Part shown: positions 37,079-46,524 of the stretch, one piece after another
How positions within the stretch are numbered: the stretch's first letter is position 1
Layout: every line of letters begins with the position of its first letter
From: Amycolatopsis solani
GTDB taxonomy: Bacteria > Actinomycetota > Actinomycetes > Mycobacteriales > Pseudonocardiaceae
DNA length: 64,000 nucleotides
Direction of reading: 5' to 3'
NCBI RefSeq assembly: GCF_033441515.1
Contig: NZ_JAWQJT010000003.1
Coordinates: 1,302,001 to 1,366,000, forward strand
Made by a program: the position numbers and the translations under genes
The notes under the pieces: generated by a model
Told to the model about the DNA's origin: nothing
Database searches by the model: none
The model's input: the letters and a program-made list of their open reading frames with translations, nothing else

Positions 37079-38449
37079 TCAGCCGCGGACGGCCTCGTAG
37101 ACGCCGGCGATCATGGCCACGAACGGGACCAGGGACAGCAGCACCAGGAACTCGGACACGTCCAGCAGCCTCGACCAGTACGGCGAACGCAGCCCGCGCG
37201 CCACCCGCGTCGCGTACGCGAGGCAAACCACCGCCGCCAGGACGACCGCGCAGCCCGCCGCGAAGAGGACCGTCCGGTCGCCCGAAGCCACCAGCCACGC
37301 CCCGGCGCACACCAGGCTGACGATGCCGAAGCCGACGAGCACCAGGCGCTGGGCCCGGCCGGCGTACGACCGCGACCGCAGGATCCACGCCACGCCCAGC
37401 ACCGCGGCCAGCCCGGCTTCCCACGGCCCGCCCGAAGAGAGCACGATCGAAGAAGCCAGCACCACCAGCCCGAGCGCCACGAGCAGTCCCGTCAGCACGG
37501 CTTGGGCGTGGGACGTCCGGCCGATCATCTCCGTGCCGAGCGACGGCTGTTCGTCCGCGCGGAACGCCTCCATGTCGTCCGGGACCCGGGGCAGCGGCAG
37601 CCGCGCCAGGCGCAGGGACAGCATCGGGGCCACCGCCGCCAGTGCCGTGCACAGCACCGCGGCCACCCCGGCGGCCGACGCGGGTGAGACGCCGGCGAGC
37701 AGCACGACGCCCGTCGTCACCGCGCCGACGCCCGCCGCGCCGGTGATCGCCACGAACCACGGGAGGCGGTCGGCCACCGAAACCGCCGCCAGGACGCCGT
37801 ACACCGTCACCGCCGCGAAGCCGGCCGCCAGCGGGCCCGCCGACAGCGAGAACAACGGGTGCGGCGGCAGCACCGACATCCCGGCCAGCAACGCGACCCC
37901 GACGCCCGCGACGGCACCCGCGGCACCGGCCTCGGCGTCGCCGTAAGCGCGGCTGAGCGCGCCGCCGCCGAGCAGCAGCACCAGCGCCAGCAGCCCGGTG
38001 CCGATGGGCGCCAGGACGCTGCCGGACGCCGCCGACTGCACCAGGAGCCCGCCCGCCAGCAGCAGCACCACCGCGGCCACCAGACCGGATCGGCGCGCCA
38101 CCGACGGGTTCCAGCCGCCGGAGGTGTCGGCGACGCTCGCGATCGAATCGACGACGTCGTCGAACAGCAGCGGACCCCGCGGGCGTTCCCGCGGGGTCAG
38201 GTGGAGCACTTCGCCGTCCCGGATCTGGGCGGCCGCGACGCTCAAACCGAGGGCCAGTGGCGCGCCGCCGAGGCGGGAGAGCACCCAGCCGGGGTGTTCG
38301 GCCGACGCCTGCCCGGCGGCGCCGGCCAGGCGCACCAGCTGCGGCACCAGCTCGGCGAACGTCGACTGCTGCGGCAGGGCGACGTCCACGCGGGCCCGCG
38401 GCGTGACCACCGTGACCCGTCGTGTCGTCCCGGTGATCGAAGCGGTCAT
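37079..38449 (-). CDS. eccD: Type VII secretion integral membrane protein EccD
   Basis: The polytopic channel component of the T7SS. The 456 residues divide into an N-terminal ubiquitin-like domain (about 1-90: RVTVVTPRARVDVALPQQSTFAELVPQLV, QIRDGEVLHLTPRE) and eleven predicted helices. The phrase LLFDDVVDSIASVAD is typical of the linker. The region RLPLPRVPDDMEAFRADEQP marks the mid-protein cytosolic loop of EccD. ATG 38449 overlaps the stop of the EbfC-like gene by one base (TGATG). The upstream genes through the substrates form one unit. Confidence 0.94.
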   Translation of the reverse strand: MTASITGTTRRVTVVTPRARVDVALPQQSTFAELVPQLVRLAGAAGQASAEHPGWVLSRLGGAPLALGLSVAAAQIRDGEVLHLTPRERPRGPLLFDDVVDSIASVADTSGGWNPSVARRSGLVAAVVLLLAGGLLVQSAASGSVLAPIGTGLLALVLLLGGGALSRAYGDAEAGAAGAVAGVGVALLAGMSVLPPHPLFSLSAGPLAAGFAAVTVYGVLAAVSVADRLPWFVAITGAAGVGAVTTGVVLLAGVSPASAAGVAAVLCTALAAVAPMLSLRLARLPLPRVPDDMEAFRADEQPSLGTEMIGRTSHAQAVLTGLLVALGLVVLASSIVLSSGGPWEAGLAAVLGVAWILRSRSYAGRAQRLVLVGFGIVSLVCAGAWLVASGDRTVLFAAGCAVVLAAVVCLAYATRVARGLRSPYWSRLLDVSEFLVLLSLVPFVAMIAGVYEAVRG

Positions 38450-38769
38450 CAGATCTCTTTCGCGGCCGAAATGACGGGGGCGAACTTGGCGTTGGACGCC
38501 TCGGCGAGCTTCGCCAGCCCGGCGTTCACCGCTTCGAGGACGATCTCCGAAAGGTTGCGGGCGTCGTACTCGCGGATCGCGCGGGGGTCGATGTCGATCG
38601 AGGTGAACCGGCCGTCGCCGCGGAGGGTGACGGTGACCTCGTTCTGGCGCGAGTGCGCCTTGACCTCCATCGCCTCGACCGTGCGCTGGATCCGCTGGAC
38701 CTCTTCGGTCTGCTTGCGCACCTGCGCCAGCAGCTCGTCCATGTCCGGCACCGCGTACGGATCGGTCAC
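38449..38769 (-). CDS. YbaB/EbfC family protein in the T7SS unit
   Basis: A 106-residue protein with the EbfC nucleoid-associated fold: an N-terminal amphipathic helix (ELLAQVRKQTEEVQRIQRTVEAM), strands VTVTLRGDGRFTSIDIDP and a C-terminal helix LSEIVLEAVNAGLAKLAE. Genes of this type are regularly embedded in actinobacterial T7SS loci, where they may act as chaperones rather than DNA binders. GTG 38769 overlaps the stop of the PsbP/LpqN-like gene upstream. DNA binding has not been shown for this group. Confidence 0.85.
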   Translation of the reverse strand: MTDPYAVPDMDELLAQVRKQTEEVQRIQRTVEAMEVKAHSRQNEVTVTLRGDGRFTSIDIDPRAIREYDARNLSEIVLEAVNAGLAKLAEASNAKFAPVISAAKEI

Positions 38770-39236
38770 TGTGCTTTCCCTTCGTGCTGGCGGACGCGGA
38801 CGCTGCCCACGAACCGCTGGAAACCGGGTGAGAGCCGCCGCGCGGTCGCGGGCGCGGCCGTGCAGGCGAGCTCGAGCACCAGCCGCTCCGCCGGCGTGGT
38901 GCCGGGGACCGTCAGGTGCACCTGGGTCTGGATCAGCTCTTCGCCCTCGCCGGTGCGCAGGCGAAGCAGCTGCATGACGCCGGGCGCGGCCGGTTCGCCG
39001 ACGTCGCGGCGGCTCAGCACGTCGATCCCGGCCGAGGCCAGCGAGAGGCGTTCGACGGCTTCGGCGGCGATGGCGTCGATCGACGCGCCGTCGGGCCGCT
39101 GCTGCACGCTCACGGTGATGTTCGGGACGAACTCGCCCGGGGCGGCGTCGTGCACCGCGACGAAGACCGCACCCGAGTCGCCCGGGTCGACGGCGGTCCA
39201 GCCGTCCGGGATGACGAAGTCGAGGGGAAGCGTCAT
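38766..39236 (-). CDS. T7SS-associated protein with PsbP/LpqN-like fold
   Basis: A 156-residue protein without a signal peptide. The pattern LDFVIPDGWTAVDPGDSGAVFVAVHDAAPG, NITVSVQQRPD and LRTGEGEELIQTQVHLTVPG with AERLVLELACTAAP resembles the Mog1/PsbP/LpqN fold often linked to ESX loci. The stop overlaps the EbfC start (GTGA) and its start overlaps the preceding stop (TGATG), so it is fully coupled in the unit. It may handle WXG substrates in the cytosol; that is inference from position. Confidence 0.65.
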   Translation of the reverse strand: MTLPLDFVIPDGWTAVDPGDSGAVFVAVHDAAPGEFVPNITVSVQQRPDGASIDAIAAEAVERLSLASAGIDVLSRRDVGEPAAPGVMQLLRLRTGEGEELIQTQVHLTVPGTTPAERLVLELACTAAPATARRLSPGFQRFVGSVRVRQHEGKAQ

Positions 39237-40597
39237 CACAGCCCCACGTACGAAACGGCGTCGTCCCAAGCGGATCCGACGGCGTTCGCCGCGTCGGAGG
39301 CGGCGTGGCCGACCGCGTCGACGGCCGCGCCGCCGTACTCGCCGATGGTGTGGCCGAGCTTCGGCAGGTCGATGTCGATCTTCGCGCCGACCCCGGCGCC
39401 GAAGCCGAGCGCCGCGCCCGCCTTGAAGTTCACCTTGAGGTGCCCGGCGTCGTAGACGGCTTGGGCGTCGAGCTGGGCGCCGATGCCGTACTGCAGGGTG
39501 CCGTTCGCGCCGACGCCGATGCCCGCCACGTCCGCGGCCACTTCGCCTTCGATCTTGCCGCCGGCGAAGACGTTCGCGTGCGCGCCCACGCCGTGCGCGC
39601 CGATCGTGCCGGACGCGCTCGCCTCGCCGCCGGCGAAGACCGTGCCCTTGGCGTGCGCCGAGGCGGGACCCCAGTCCCCCTTGGCTTCGGCCTCTTCCTT
39701 CAGCGCGGCCAGCTCGGTGTGCCCGGACGCGCCGACGTCCCAGCCCTTCGAGGTGATCTTGCCGTCGTACTCCGGGGTGAGGCCGTCCTGCTCGTGCTTG
39801 AACTTGTAGTACGTGATCTCGGTGTTGCGGCCGAGCTTGTCCTTCACGGTCTCCGGCTTCGGCTGCCCGAACGGCGTGTCCGCCTTCTTCGGCGCGCGGG
39901 TGCCTTCGAGGCCGTCCCAGGTGAGCTTCTTCCAGCCCGAGTTCTTGAACCACGACGGCGCCGACCGGGGCCGCTTGCGCCCGTCGAGCGTGCTGCCGTT
40001 GAGCCAGCCGAGCGGGCCGGCGGTCTTCTTGCCCAGCTTGTACTCGAGCCGCTGCGTGCCTTCGGGCGGGAAGAGTTCCGCGAGCGCCTCGGAGAACTCG
40101 TCGACGACCTGCCGGGCGGCCTGCACGCTCTGTTCGCCGAGCTGCCGGGCGGCCTGGATGAACGCGCCGACCGAGCCGGAGTTCACCGCGCGGGCCTGCG
40201 CGGTCAGCTGCTGGGCGTACTGGTCGAACTGCGCGAGGACCGAGTCGACCGCGGCCTTCGCCGACTGCACCAGCTGCGAGGCGGTGGAAAGCCGCTGCGC
40301 CTGGTCGTCGAGCTTCGCGGCGGCGTCGGTGAGCTCCTGGCCGAGCTCGCCGGCCGCCGTCGCGAACGCCGTGTAGGCGTCGCCGTCCCAGTCCGCGTGC
40401 AGCGTCTTCGCCGACTCGCCGATTTCGCGGGCCTTGCCCGAGACCGTCGAGGCCTGCGTGGCGACCCGCTGCGACGCGGCGCTCAGCGCCCCCGGGTCAC
40501 CCGTGACGCGTCTCTGGCACTCGACGAGCACGCGCCGGTACCCGGACAGCACGGAGCTGACCACCCCCGACGCGTCGACCACCCCCGAGGACCACAT
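39236..40597 (-). CDS. Candidate type VII substrate: WXG100-like N-terminus with glycine-rich C-terminal domain
   Basis: A 453-residue protein. The first 110 residues are helical with a W-x-G turn (ADWDGDAYTAF, Trp70-Gly72), the WXG100 hallmark for T7SS export. A second helical part follows up to about 190. The middle (about 200-300) contains SAPSWFKNSGWKKLTWDGLEG and GRNTEITYYKFKHEQDGL. The C-terminal 150 residues are repeats rich in Gly, Ala and Val (KAGAALGFGAGVGAKIDIDLPK) that could form a beta or membrane-active domain. It lies three bases after the 349-residue substrate gene. The function of the C-terminal half is unknown. Confidence 0.75.
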   Translation of the reverse strand: MWSSGVVDASGVVSSVLSGYRRVLVECQRRVTGDPGALSAASQRVATQASTVSGKAREIGESAKTLHADWDGDAYTAFATAAGELGQELTDAAAKLDDQAQRLSTASQLVQSAKAAVDSVLAQFDQYAQQLTAQARAVNSGSVGAFIQAARQLGEQSVQAARQVVDEFSEALAELFPPEGTQRLEYKLGKKTAGPLGWLNGSTLDGRKRPRSAPSWFKNSGWKKLTWDGLEGTRAPKKADTPFGQPKPETVKDKLGRNTEITYYKFKHEQDGLTPEYDGKITSKGWDVGASGHTELAALKEEAEAKGDWGPASAHAKGTVFAGGEASASGTIGAHGVGAHANVFAGGKIEGEVAADVAGIGVGANGTLQYGIGAQLDAQAVYDAGHLKVNFKAGAALGFGAGVGAKIDIDLPKLGHTIGEYGGAAVDAVGHAASDAANAVGSAWDDAVSYVGL

Positions 40598-40600
40598 GGG

Positions 40601-41650
40601 CTAGTTCCCGGCCGCGTCGTAGCCGACGTGCTGGCTGAAGTGCTTGCCGTTGTAGTCCAGATCGATGTCGAGGTCGAAGTCCTGGCCACCCGGAGCCTCC
40701 ACAGTGGACTCACCGGTGGTGAGGTTGGTGTGGATGACGACCTCGTCGGCGCCGTGCACCGGCTGCGGCACCGGAGCGGGCTGCGGGACCGGGGCCGGCT
40801 GCGTCGGCACGGTGGCGCCGTGCTGCGCCGGGTCGACGGCGATCCAGCTGTTCGCCGGGTTCAGCGGCGATCCGTTGCCGGACACCGCCGAGCCGCCGGT
40901 GGAACCGCCGCCGGTGGCGAGCGCGGGCGGGGTGTAGTCGGTGAACGAAGGCTGCTGCGGGATCCCCCCGCCGCTCCCGCCCGCCACCGCCTGCTGCCCG
41001 GCCGAGCTTGCCACCGGCGCCGGGGCCTGAGGCGCCGTGACCGGGGTGGTCCCGATCGACGGCGTCGTCGCGCCGGAGCTGCCCGAGTCGTGGTGGAAGA
41101 GCTTCTCGATCTCGCCGATGACCTGCGCGAGCGTGGTGATCTGCTGGGCGAGGTCACCCGCGCCGAGCGCCTTGAGCAGCGCGCCGATCGAGGTGATGAA
41201 CGCCCGCAGCGACGCGCTCGTCGCGGTCGACAAAGCGACCGCCGCGCCGTACGTCCACGGGTTCGACATCAGCGAGGCGACCGTCGGGTTCACCGCGGCG
41301 ACCACCGAGCGGTAGGCCTGCTGCGCGGTCTTGACCAGCGTGCCGGAGATGCCGAGCAGCTCGGCGCCCTTCTGCACGACGTTGATGATCGTTTCGAGCT
41401 GCTTCAAGGAGTCGGAGATCTTCTTCAGCGCCGACTCGCTCGCCGCACCCGACCAGATCTTGCCGAGCTGGTCGGCGGCCTTGGTCAGCTCGTTGTACAT
41501 GCTGAGGAACTGCTCGGCCTTCTTGATCAGGTCGAGCACGTGCTTGGCGATCTGCTCCGGCTGCCCGGTGACGATCTGCGGCAGGATCGTGATCGGCCCG
41601 CCCGACGACGCGGTCGCGTCCATCGCGCTGGAGTTCGGGAAAGTCAGCAT
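40601..41650 (-). CDS. Candidate type VII substrate with WXG-like helical N-terminus
   Basis: A 349-residue protein. Residues about 20-190 are helical, with WSG at Trp66-Gly68 in QLGKIWSGAASES, a WXG-type turn. They also hold a hydrophobic patch (NPTVASLMSNPWTYGAAVALSTATSASL). After this comes a Pro/Ala/Gly/Ser linker (about 190-310) and a short acidic C-terminus with DLDIDLDYNGKHFSQHVGYD. There is no signal peptide. It sits between the 257-residue and 453-residue candidates in one operon with eccD. It may be an exported partner rather than an effector. Confidence 0.7.
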   Translation of the reverse strand: MLTFPNSSAMDATASSGGPITILPQIVTGQPEQIAKHVLDLIKKAEQFLSMYNELTKAADQLGKIWSGAASESALKKISDSLKQLETIINVVQKGAELLGISGTLVKTAQQAYRSVVAAVNPTVASLMSNPWTYGAAVALSTATSASLRAFITSIGALLKALGAGDLAQQITTLAQVIGEIEKLFHHDSGSSGATTPSIGTTPVTAPQAPAPVASSAGQQAVAGGSGGGIPQQPSFTDYTPPALATGGGSTGGSAVSGNGSPLNPANSWIAVDPAQHGATVPTQPAPVPQPAPVPQPVHGADEVVIHTNLTTGESTVEAPGGQDFDLDIDLDYNGKHFSQHVGYDAAGN

Positions 41651-41681
41651 CGGACCTCACAAAGTCTCGGGGTGCGGAGGA

Positions 41682-42455
41682 TCAGACGACGGAGGCGGGC
41701 CGGTACACGCTGACCCTCGCCAGCCCGCTGATCCGGGCGTCGAGGAGCCCGTGGTTGTACAGGCGGCCGCCGTCGCCGGCGACGCCGATGACCGGCTGGC
41801 GGTCGGAGAACAGCAGCGGCTCGACCACCACGACGTCCCCGCTGTGCACGCCGCCGGGAACGTCGGAGAAGGTGCGGGCGGTACCCGCGTACACCTCGAT
41901 CAGCCCGACCCGCGCCTGGTTGTCGGCGTCGCCGGCGAGCCAGTCGTTGAAGTCGGCGACGCCGTGGAAGCGGGTGTCGGTGATCGGGTGGTCCCCGAGC
42001 CCGCCGAGCCGCGCGTCCCCCAGGTAGCGCAGCACGTTCCCGACCGACGACGGCTCGCCGTGGGCGCCCGCGCTGTCGTTGATGGCGAGGGTGGCGAGCT
42101 CGGAAGCGTGCGAGTTCCCCCAGATCGACGACGACGGCGTGGTGGTCCCGTCGTGCCCGCCGCCGTAGCCCGCGGCGGCGGCTTCGTCGGCCGCCTGGTA
42201 GGCGTCGGCACTGGCCTTGACCAGCCCGTTGATCTGCTGCAGCAACTGCAGGAGGGTGCGCACGGCGGTGATCTGGCTGGAGTGCAGCGCGGCGTTCGCC
42301 GCGGCCACCGCGCTGCCGAAGGTCGCGAACGACATCGGCGGCACGACCAGGCGTTCCAGGTCGGCCACGGCGTTGATGCCGTGGGCGAGGATCCCCCCGA
42401 CGTTGCCCACGGCGGACCGCATCGCCTCGGGCTCAGCCCGGTACTCGCCGGCCAT
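41682..42455 (-). CDS. EspC-like type VII target protein with C-terminal domain of unknown function
   Basis: A 257-residue protein. Its N-terminus resembles the ESX/EspC-like 'type VII secretion target' family: ADLERLVVPPMSFATFGSAVAAANAALHSSQ. A Gly/Ala hinge (AAGYGGGHDG) leads to a C-terminal globular part with FHGVADFNDWLAGDADNQARVG and VVVVEPLLFSDRQPVIGVAG. ATG 42455 has AAGGAGA seven bases upstream. It starts the unit that runs to eccB and is divergent from eccC, 142 bases away. The C-terminal domain is unrecognised and could be an effector or adaptor. Confidence 0.7.
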   Translation of the reverse strand: MAGEYRAEPEAMRSAVGNVGGILAHGINAVADLERLVVPPMSFATFGSAVAAANAALHSSQITAVRTLLQLLQQINGLVKASADAYQAADEAAAAGYGGGHDGTTTPSSSIWGNSHASELATLAINDSAGAHGEPSSVGNVLRYLGDARLGGLGDHPITDTRFHGVADFNDWLAGDADNQARVGLIEVYAGTARTFSDVPGGVHSGDVVVVEPLLFSDRQPVIGVAGDGGRLYNHGLLDARISGLARVSVYRPASVV

Positions 42456-42597
42456 GGGTCTCCTTCCGGGTGGCTTGTCCGGCTGAGCGTAAGTTCGTCC
42501 CCGGAAGCGGGCGGACGGCAAAAGTACCCACCGCGGCGTGGCGGTAAGTGGCCAAAATACCGGTCAGAGCCATCCCGATCCGCTGGAGCATTGCCGT

Positions 42598-45500
42598 ATG
42601 AGTCTCTCCCCCGAGCGTCCTTCCGAGATCGTGCTGCAGTCGCCGCCGATGCTCCCGAAGAGCTCGTCCGGCGGGATGGTCCAGCTGATGATGTTCCTGC
42701 CGATGATGCTCGGCATGGGCGCGATGTCGTTCGTCTACATCGGACGCGACGGCGGCGTGATGACCTACATCTTCGGCGCGCTGTTCATCTGCGCCATGGG
42801 CGGCATGGTCGTGATGTCGCTCGGGCGCGGCGGGATGGCGAAGAAAGCGCAGATCAACGACGAGCGCCGCGACTACCAGCGGTACCTCTCCGGGCTGCGT
42901 GCCCAGGTCCGCGACATCGCCGACGGGCAGCGCGCGGCCATGATCGCCGTCCAGCCCGACCCGGCCGACCTGTGGGCCTACGTCGAATCCGGGAAGCTGT
43001 GGGACCGGCGGCGCGCCGAGTCCCAGTTCGCGCAGGTGCGCGCGGGCACCGGGCCGCAGCGGCTGGCGACGCCGTTGAAGGCCCCGCAGACCGTGCCGCT
43101 GGAGGACCTGGACCCGGTCTGCTCCACCAGCCTCAAGCACTTCATCCGCACCTACTCGACGGTGGACGGCCTGCCGGTGGCGCTGTCGCTGCGGTCGTTC
43201 GCCGCGGTGACCCTCGCCGGGCGGCGCCCGGACGTGCTGGGCCTGACCCGGGCGCTGCTGTGCCAGCTCGTCACCTTCCACTCCCCCGGAGACCTGCGGG
43301 TCGCGATCTGCGTGTCCCCGGACCGGCAGCACGACTGGGAGTGGGCGAAGTGGCTGCCCCACGCGACGGCGGCCGGCGCGACCGACGCCGTCGGCTCCCG
43401 GCGGCTGGCCGCGGACTCGGCGGCGGGGCTGGCCGAGCTGCTCGGCGCGGACCTCGGCGAGCGGCCCGCGTTCAGCAGGCGCGCGGCGAGCCAGCTCGAC
43501 CTGCCGCACCTGATCGTCGTCGTCGACGGCGGCAACGCCCACGGCGAACCGCGCCTGATCGGCGAGGACGGCCGGCTCGGCGTCACCGTGCTCGAAGTCG
43601 GGCAGGAGCACCCGCGGACGTACTCGACCGAGCGGCTGCTGAGCCTGCACACCGCGCCCGACTCCCTCGGCATGGTCGTCGGCGACGCCACCGAGCAGCG
43701 GCTCGGCTTCCTCGGGCAGCCGGACGTCCTCGACCGCGGCGCCGCCGAAGCGCTGGCGCGGATGCTGACGCCGCTGCACACCCCGGCCGCCGTCGTCGGC
43801 GAGAAGCCGATGTCGGCGACGTTCGGGCTGTCCGGCCTGCTCGGCATCGGCGACCCGCGCGACACCGACACCGCCGTGACGTGGGCGCCGCGCGCGGCCC
43901 GCGACCGGCTGCGGATCCCGCTCGGCGTCAACCCGGACGGGCGGCCGGTGGAGCTGGACCTCAAGGAGTCGGCCGAGGGCGGGATGGGCCCGCACGGCCT
44001 GGTCATCGGCGCGACCGGGTCCGGCAAGAGCGAGCTGCTGCGGACGCTGGTGACGGCGCTGGCCGTGATGCACTCGTCGGAAACGCTGAACCTCGCGCTG
44101 ATCGACTTCAAGGGCGGCGCGACCTTCGCCGGGATGACCGACCTCCCGCACACCTGCGCCGTCATCACGAACCTGTCCGACGACCTCGCGCTCGTCGACC
44201 GCATGGCCGACGCGCTGAACGGCGAACTGCTGCGGCGCCAGGAACTGCTGCACGCGGCCGGGAACTACGCGTCCGTGCGGGACTACGAGAAAGCGCGCGC
44301 GGACGGCGTGCCGCTGGACCCGCTGCCGTCGCTGCTGGTCATCATCGACGAGTTCAGCGAGCTGCTCTCCGCCCGGCCGGAGTTCATCGACCTGTTCGTC
44401 GCGATCGGCCGGCTCGGGCGGTCGCTCGGCATCCACCTCCTGCTGGCGTCGCAGCGGCTGGAGGAGGGCCGCCTGCGCGGGCTGGACTCGCACCTGTCGT
44501 ACCGCGTCGGGCTGCGGACGTTCTCCGCCGCCGAAAGCCGCGCCGTGCTGGGGGTCGCCGACGCCTACCACCTGCCGCCGGTGCCGGGGTCGGCGTACCT
44601 GAAGGCCGACACCGACACGCTGATCCGGCTCAAGGCCGCCTACGTCTCCGGCGAGCTGCCGCCGCGCAGCACCGTCGTGCGCGAAGACGGTCAGGAACTC
44701 GGCGTGCTGCCGTTTTCCCTGGCCCCGGTGGAGATCCCGGTGACCACCGAGGTCGAAGACGCCGCCGCGCCGGACGGTACCGGCGAGACGATCATCCACG
44801 CGATGCTCTCGCGGCTGGAGGGCCGCGGGCCGTCCGCGCACCAGATCTGGCTGCCGCCGCTGAACGAACCGCCGACGCTGGACCAGCTGCTGCCGCCGCT
44901 GGGCGAAGACGCCGCGCGCGGCCTGTGCCCGCTCGGCTGGGGTGGCAACGGGAAGCTGACGATCCCGGTCGCGCTGGTGGACAAGCCGTTCGAGCAGCGC
45001 CGCGACATGCTGTGGGCCGACTTCTCCGGCGCGGGCGGGCACGCGCTGATCGTCGGCGCCCCGCAGACCGGCAAGTCGACGCTGATGAAGGACATCGCGG
45101 GGATGCTGGCGCTGACCCACACCCCCGCCGAGGTCCAGTTCTTCATCCTCGACATGGGTGGTGGCGCGCTCGCCCCGATCGCCGGCCTGCCGCACACGTC
45201 GGGCTACGCGACCCGCCGCGACGCGCAGCGCTGCCGCCGGGTCGTCGCCGAGCTGACGACGTTGCTGGAGCAGCGCGAGGAGTTCTTCGCCGCCAACGGG
45301 ATCGAGTCGATCACGACGTTCCGGCAGCGGCGCGCGGAGTTCACCGAGAGCACCGACGGGCGCGAGTTCGGCGACGTGTTCCTGTTCGTGGACAACTGGA
45401 CCACGATCCGCCAGGAGTACGAGCAGCTGGAGGAGCAGATCACCGGCCTGGCCGCGCGCGGCCTCGGCTTCGGCATCCACGTGATCGTCTCGCTCAACCA

Positions 45501-46524
45501 GTGGATCGGCGTCCGCGCCCAGCTGCGCGACGCGATCGGCACGCGGTTCGAGCTGCGCCTCGGCGACCCGATGGATTCGTCGATCGACCGCAAGGTCGCG
45601 GTCAACGTCCCGGCTGACCGCCCGGGCCGCGGCATCACGGCGGAGAAGCTGCACTTCCTGGCGGCGCTCCCCCGCATCGACGCGGACCAGCGCCCGGAGA
45701 CGATCGGCTCGGGCGGCGTCGACCTCACGCGCCGGGTTTCCGACGCCTGGAAGGGCCCGCGCGCACCGCAGGTCCGGCTGCTGCCGCCGGAGGTCCCGCT
45801 GGACACGCTGCCCGCGGCCCCTTCGCGTCAGGTGACGCTGGGCATCGCGGAGTCGACGTTGCGCCCGGTGCACCTGGACTTCGCGGCGGACCCGCACTTC
45901 GTGGCGTTCGGCGACGTGGAATCGGGGAAATCGTCGCTGCTGCGCGCGATCGCCACGGGCATCACGTCGGCGTACACCCCGGAGGAAGCGGCGATCATCG
46001 TCGCGGACTACCGCCGCGGCCTGCTGGGCGCGGTCCCGGAGCCGCACCTGCTGGGCTACGCGGGCGCGGAGGGCAAGCTGACGGACCTGATCGGCGAATG
46101 CGCCACGGCGATGCGCAACCGCCTGCCCGGTCCGTCAGTGACGCCGGAGCAGCTGCGGAACCGGTCGTGGTGGCGGGGACCGGAGCTGTTCGTGCTGGTG
46201 GACGACTACGAGCTGGTGGCGACGGTCGGCCGGAACCCGTTGCAGCCACTGCTGGAGTTCCTCCCCCAGGCCCGAGACATCGGCCTCCACGTGATCATCG
46301 TCCGCGGCTCCGGCGGCGCGGGCCGGGCGTTGTTCGAGCCGGTCCTGCAGCGGCTGCGGGAGCTGGGCTCACCGGGTTTGATCATGTCGGGCACGAAGGA
46401 CGAGGGCGCGCTGCTGGCCGATGTGAAGCCGTCCCCGCAGCCCCCGGGCCGCGGCACGCTGGTGTCACGGCGGCACGGGACGGGGCTGGTCCAGGTGGCG
46501 TGGACGAAGCCGGCGGAGAGCTGA
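42598..46524 (+). CDS. eccC: Type VII secretion ATPase EccC (three FtsK/SpoIIIE domains)
   Basis: The motor of the T7SS in single-chain form, 1308 residues. Two N-terminal helices (about 27-45 and 50-70) anchor it. Three ATPase domains follow, with Walker A sequences GATGSGKS (from residue 471), GAPQTGKS (820) and GDVESGKS (1105). Walker B in the first domain is LLVIIDEFSELL. All three P-loops keep Lys, whereas many EccC proteins have degenerate second and third sites. ATG 42598 is preceded by GGAG at nine bases. It is divergent from the substrate unit. The last domains bind substrate C-termini in characterised EccC proteins. Confidence 0.97.
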   Translation: MSLSPERPSEIVLQSPPMLPKSSSGGMVQLMMFLPMMLGMGAMSFVYIGRDGGVMTYIFGALFICAMGGMVVMSLGRGGMAKKAQINDERRDYQRYLSGLRAQVRDIADGQRAAMIAVQPDPADLWAYVESGKLWDRRRAESQFAQVRAGTGPQRLATPLKAPQTVPLEDLDPVCSTSLKHFIRTYSTVDGLPVALSLRSFAAVTLAGRRPDVLGLTRALLCQLVTFHSPGDLRVAICVSPDRQHDWEWAKWLPHATAAGATDAVGSRRLAADSAAGLAELLGADLGERPAFSRRAASQLDLPHLIVVVDGGNAHGEPRLIGEDGRLGVTVLEVGQEHPRTYSTERLLSLHTAPDSLGMVVGDATEQRLGFLGQPDVLDRGAAEALARMLTPLHTPAAVVGEKPMSATFGLSGLLGIGDPRDTDTAVTWAPRAARDRLRIPLGVNPDGRPVELDLKESAEGGMGPHGLVIGATGSGKSELLRTLVTALAVMHSSETLNLALIDFKGGATFAGMTDLPHTCAVITNLSDDLALVDRMADALNGELLRRQELLHAAGNYASVRDYEKARADGVPLDPLPSLLVIIDEFSELLSARPEFIDLFVAIGRLGRSLGIHLLLASQRLEEGRLRGLDSHLSYRVGLRTFSAAESRAVLGVADAYHLPPVPGSAYLKADTDTLIRLKAAYVSGELPPRSTVVREDGQELGVLPFSLAPVEIPVTTEVEDAAAPDGTGETIIHAMLSRLEGRGPSAHQIWLPPLNEPPTLDQLLPPLGEDAARGLCPLGWGGNGKLTIPVALVDKPFEQRRDMLWADFSGAGGHALIVGAPQTGKSTLMKDIAGMLALTHTPAEVQFFILDMGGGALAPIAGLPHTSGYATRRDAQRCRRVVAELTTLLEQREEFFAANGIESITTFRQRRAEFTESTDGREFGDVFLFVDNWTTIRQEYEQLEEQITGLAARGLGFGIHVIVSLNQWIGVRAQLRDAIGTRFELRLGDPMDSSIDRKVAVNVPADRPGRGITAEKLHFLAALPRIDADQRPETIGSGGVDLTRRVSDAWKGPRAPQVRLLPPEVPLDTLPAAPSRQVTLGIAESTLRPVHLDFAADPHFVAFGDVESGKSSLLRAIATGITSAYTPEEAAIIVADYRRGLLGAVPEPHLLGYAGAEGKLTDLIGECATAMRNRLPGPSVTPEQLRNRSWWRGPELFVLVDDYELVATVGRNPLQPLLEFLPQARDIGLHVIIVRGSGGAGRALFEPVLQRLRELGSPGLIMSGTKDEGALLADVKPSPQPPGRGTLVSRRHGTGLVQVAWTKPAES

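Noticed and set aside
42433..46047. A 1204-codon open frame opposite eccC, and a 1428-codon frame overlapping it on the plus strand
   Set aside because: Both are out of phase with the three P-loop domains and have low-complexity Arg/Gly composition; EccC explains the sequence fully.
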